Origin: an uncultured Clostridium sp.
GTDB taxonomy: Bacteria; Bacillota; Clostridia; Clostridiales; Clostridiaceae
Assembly: GCF_934754915.1 (NCBI RefSeq)
Contig: NZ_CAKVKB010000182.1
Coordinates: forward strand, 1 to 5,450
Direction: 5' to 3'
Length of the DNA: 5,450 bases
This document shows, piece after piece, positions 5,166 through 5,450 of this stretch. How positions within the stretch are numbered: position 1 is the stretch's first letter; each line of letters begins with the position of its first letter. Position numbers and translations under genes: made by a program. The notes beneath the pieces were generated by a model. It was not told where the DNA came from, searched no databases, and worked only from the letters and a program-made list of their open reading frames with translations.

Positions 5166-5194
5166 ACTATATTTTTATTGTGTATAAGTTCCAA
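5166..5194 (-). promoter_or_regulatory. Proximal enolase promoter
   Basis: On the minus strand TTGGAA (5194-5189), a 17-bp spacer and TATAGT (5171-5166) form a good sigma-A promoter. The predicted start near 5159 gives a leader of about 28 nt carrying AGGAGG, fitting constant high expression of enolase. Confidence 0.65.
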
Positions 5195-5310
5195 TAAAGT
5201 TCTGCCTAAAAATTCTTAAAATGCTCAGTTTAACTGATATCATAAAATCATTTAATACAGAATCTCAATTTGAACATATTTTATACTGACATACAGATTA
5301 TCTGCTATTT

Positions 5311-5335
5311 TTCACAGTAATACTTTATCTGTGAA
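5311..5335. repeat. Inverted repeat TTCACAG-11-CTGTGAA upstream of eno
   Basis: Perfect 7-bp arms (5311-5317 and 5329-5335), each with three G-C pairs. If the distal promoter at 5351-5379 is used, this becomes a hairpin about 10 nt into the transcript. It could also be a DNA operator. A related CAGATTATCTG palindrome lies at 5294-5304. Confidence 0.4.
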
Positions 5336-5350
5336 TTTTCTGACAAAAAC

Positions 5351-5379
5351 ATTATAACAAAAACGATAATCATTCTCAA
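5351..5379 (-). promoter_or_regulatory. Distal leftward promoter overlapped by a Fur box
   Basis: On the minus strand TTGAGA (5379-5374), a 17-bp spacer and TATAAT (5356-5351) form a near-consensus sigma-A promoter. The start is predicted near 5344, about 213 nt upstream of eno. The only downstream gene in the window is enolase. No good terminator lies between; TCAGTTAAACTGA (complement of 5225-5237) is a weak candidate. Confidence 0.55.
5364..5378. promoter_or_regulatory. Second Fur box
   Basis: CGATAATCATTCTCA matches the Fur 7-1-7 consensus TGATAATNATTATCA at all but two bases and shares GATAATCATTCTC-type core with the first Fur box at 885-903. It covers the spacer and -35 of the distal leftward promoter. 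It might instead serve a rightward gene beyond the edge, but the plus-strand promoter candidate there (CTGACA, 19-bp gap, GATAAT) is weaker. Confidence 0.65.
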
Positions 5380-5395
5380 TATGTTGTTTGAAATT

Positions 5396-5440
5396 TATTA
5401 AAATAATTTTATTTATAATAATGAGACAATTATTTTAATA
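5396..5440. repeat. Perfect 13-bp AT-only inverted repeat at the right edge
   Basis: Positions 5396-5408 are the exact reverse complement of 5428-5440 across a 19-base gap. All arm bases are A or T. It could be the weak terminator of a leftward gene beyond the edge or an operator next to the Fur-controlled promoter. No coding sequence is visible in 5380-5450. Confidence 0.35.
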
Positions 5441-5450
5441 GACTTCATAT

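Overview
The window reads as chromosomal DNA from a low-GC Firmicute, most likely Clostridium sensu stricto. The intergenic DNA is extremely AT-rich, codons end mostly in A or T, Shine-Dalgarno sites are AAAGGA/AGGAGG-like, promoters look like sigma-A promoters with 17-bp spacers, and all proteins look clostridial. Four genes are intact: three in a rightward operon and one convergent gene.

Left region (1-1249): no intact protein gene. At the left edge is a strong leftward promoter (28-56) for a gene outside the window. Upstream of it lie a small palindrome and a tandem pair of near-identical 22-bp pseudo-palindromes (132-184). A decayed leftward coding fragment sits near 307-405. The most interesting object is at about 665-935: a leftward sigma-A promoter with a 19-bp Fur-box palindrome over its predicted start, followed by four consecutive stem-loops whose loops all carry the same CA-rich motif (GU-rich on the other strand). 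I interpret this as an iron-repressed small RNA of roughly 230 nt.

Central region (993-3652): an RpiR-family sugar-phosphate-sensing regulator, a divergent ribose-5-phosphate isomerase A with all catalytic residues, and an aldo/keto reductase. They are packed with 10-30 nt gaps behind one or two promoters, and the first promoter also precedes a 10-codon leader ORF. This looks like a small sugar-phosphate operon controlled by its own regulator; the inducing sugar cannot be read from the sequence. A GC-richer hairpin at 3723-3763 separates it from the convergent enolase gene.

Right region (3836-5450): enolase (eno) on the minus strand, with a good proximal promoter and a strong ribosome binding site. 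About 200 bp further upstream is a second minus-strand promoter, TTGAGA-17-TATAAT, whose -35 and spacer are overlaid by another Fur box. Two Fur boxes, each embedded in a leftward promoter, suggest iron control of both the small RNA and a transcript running toward eno. Window-edge sequence to the right holds an AT-only inverted repeat and no recognisable gene.
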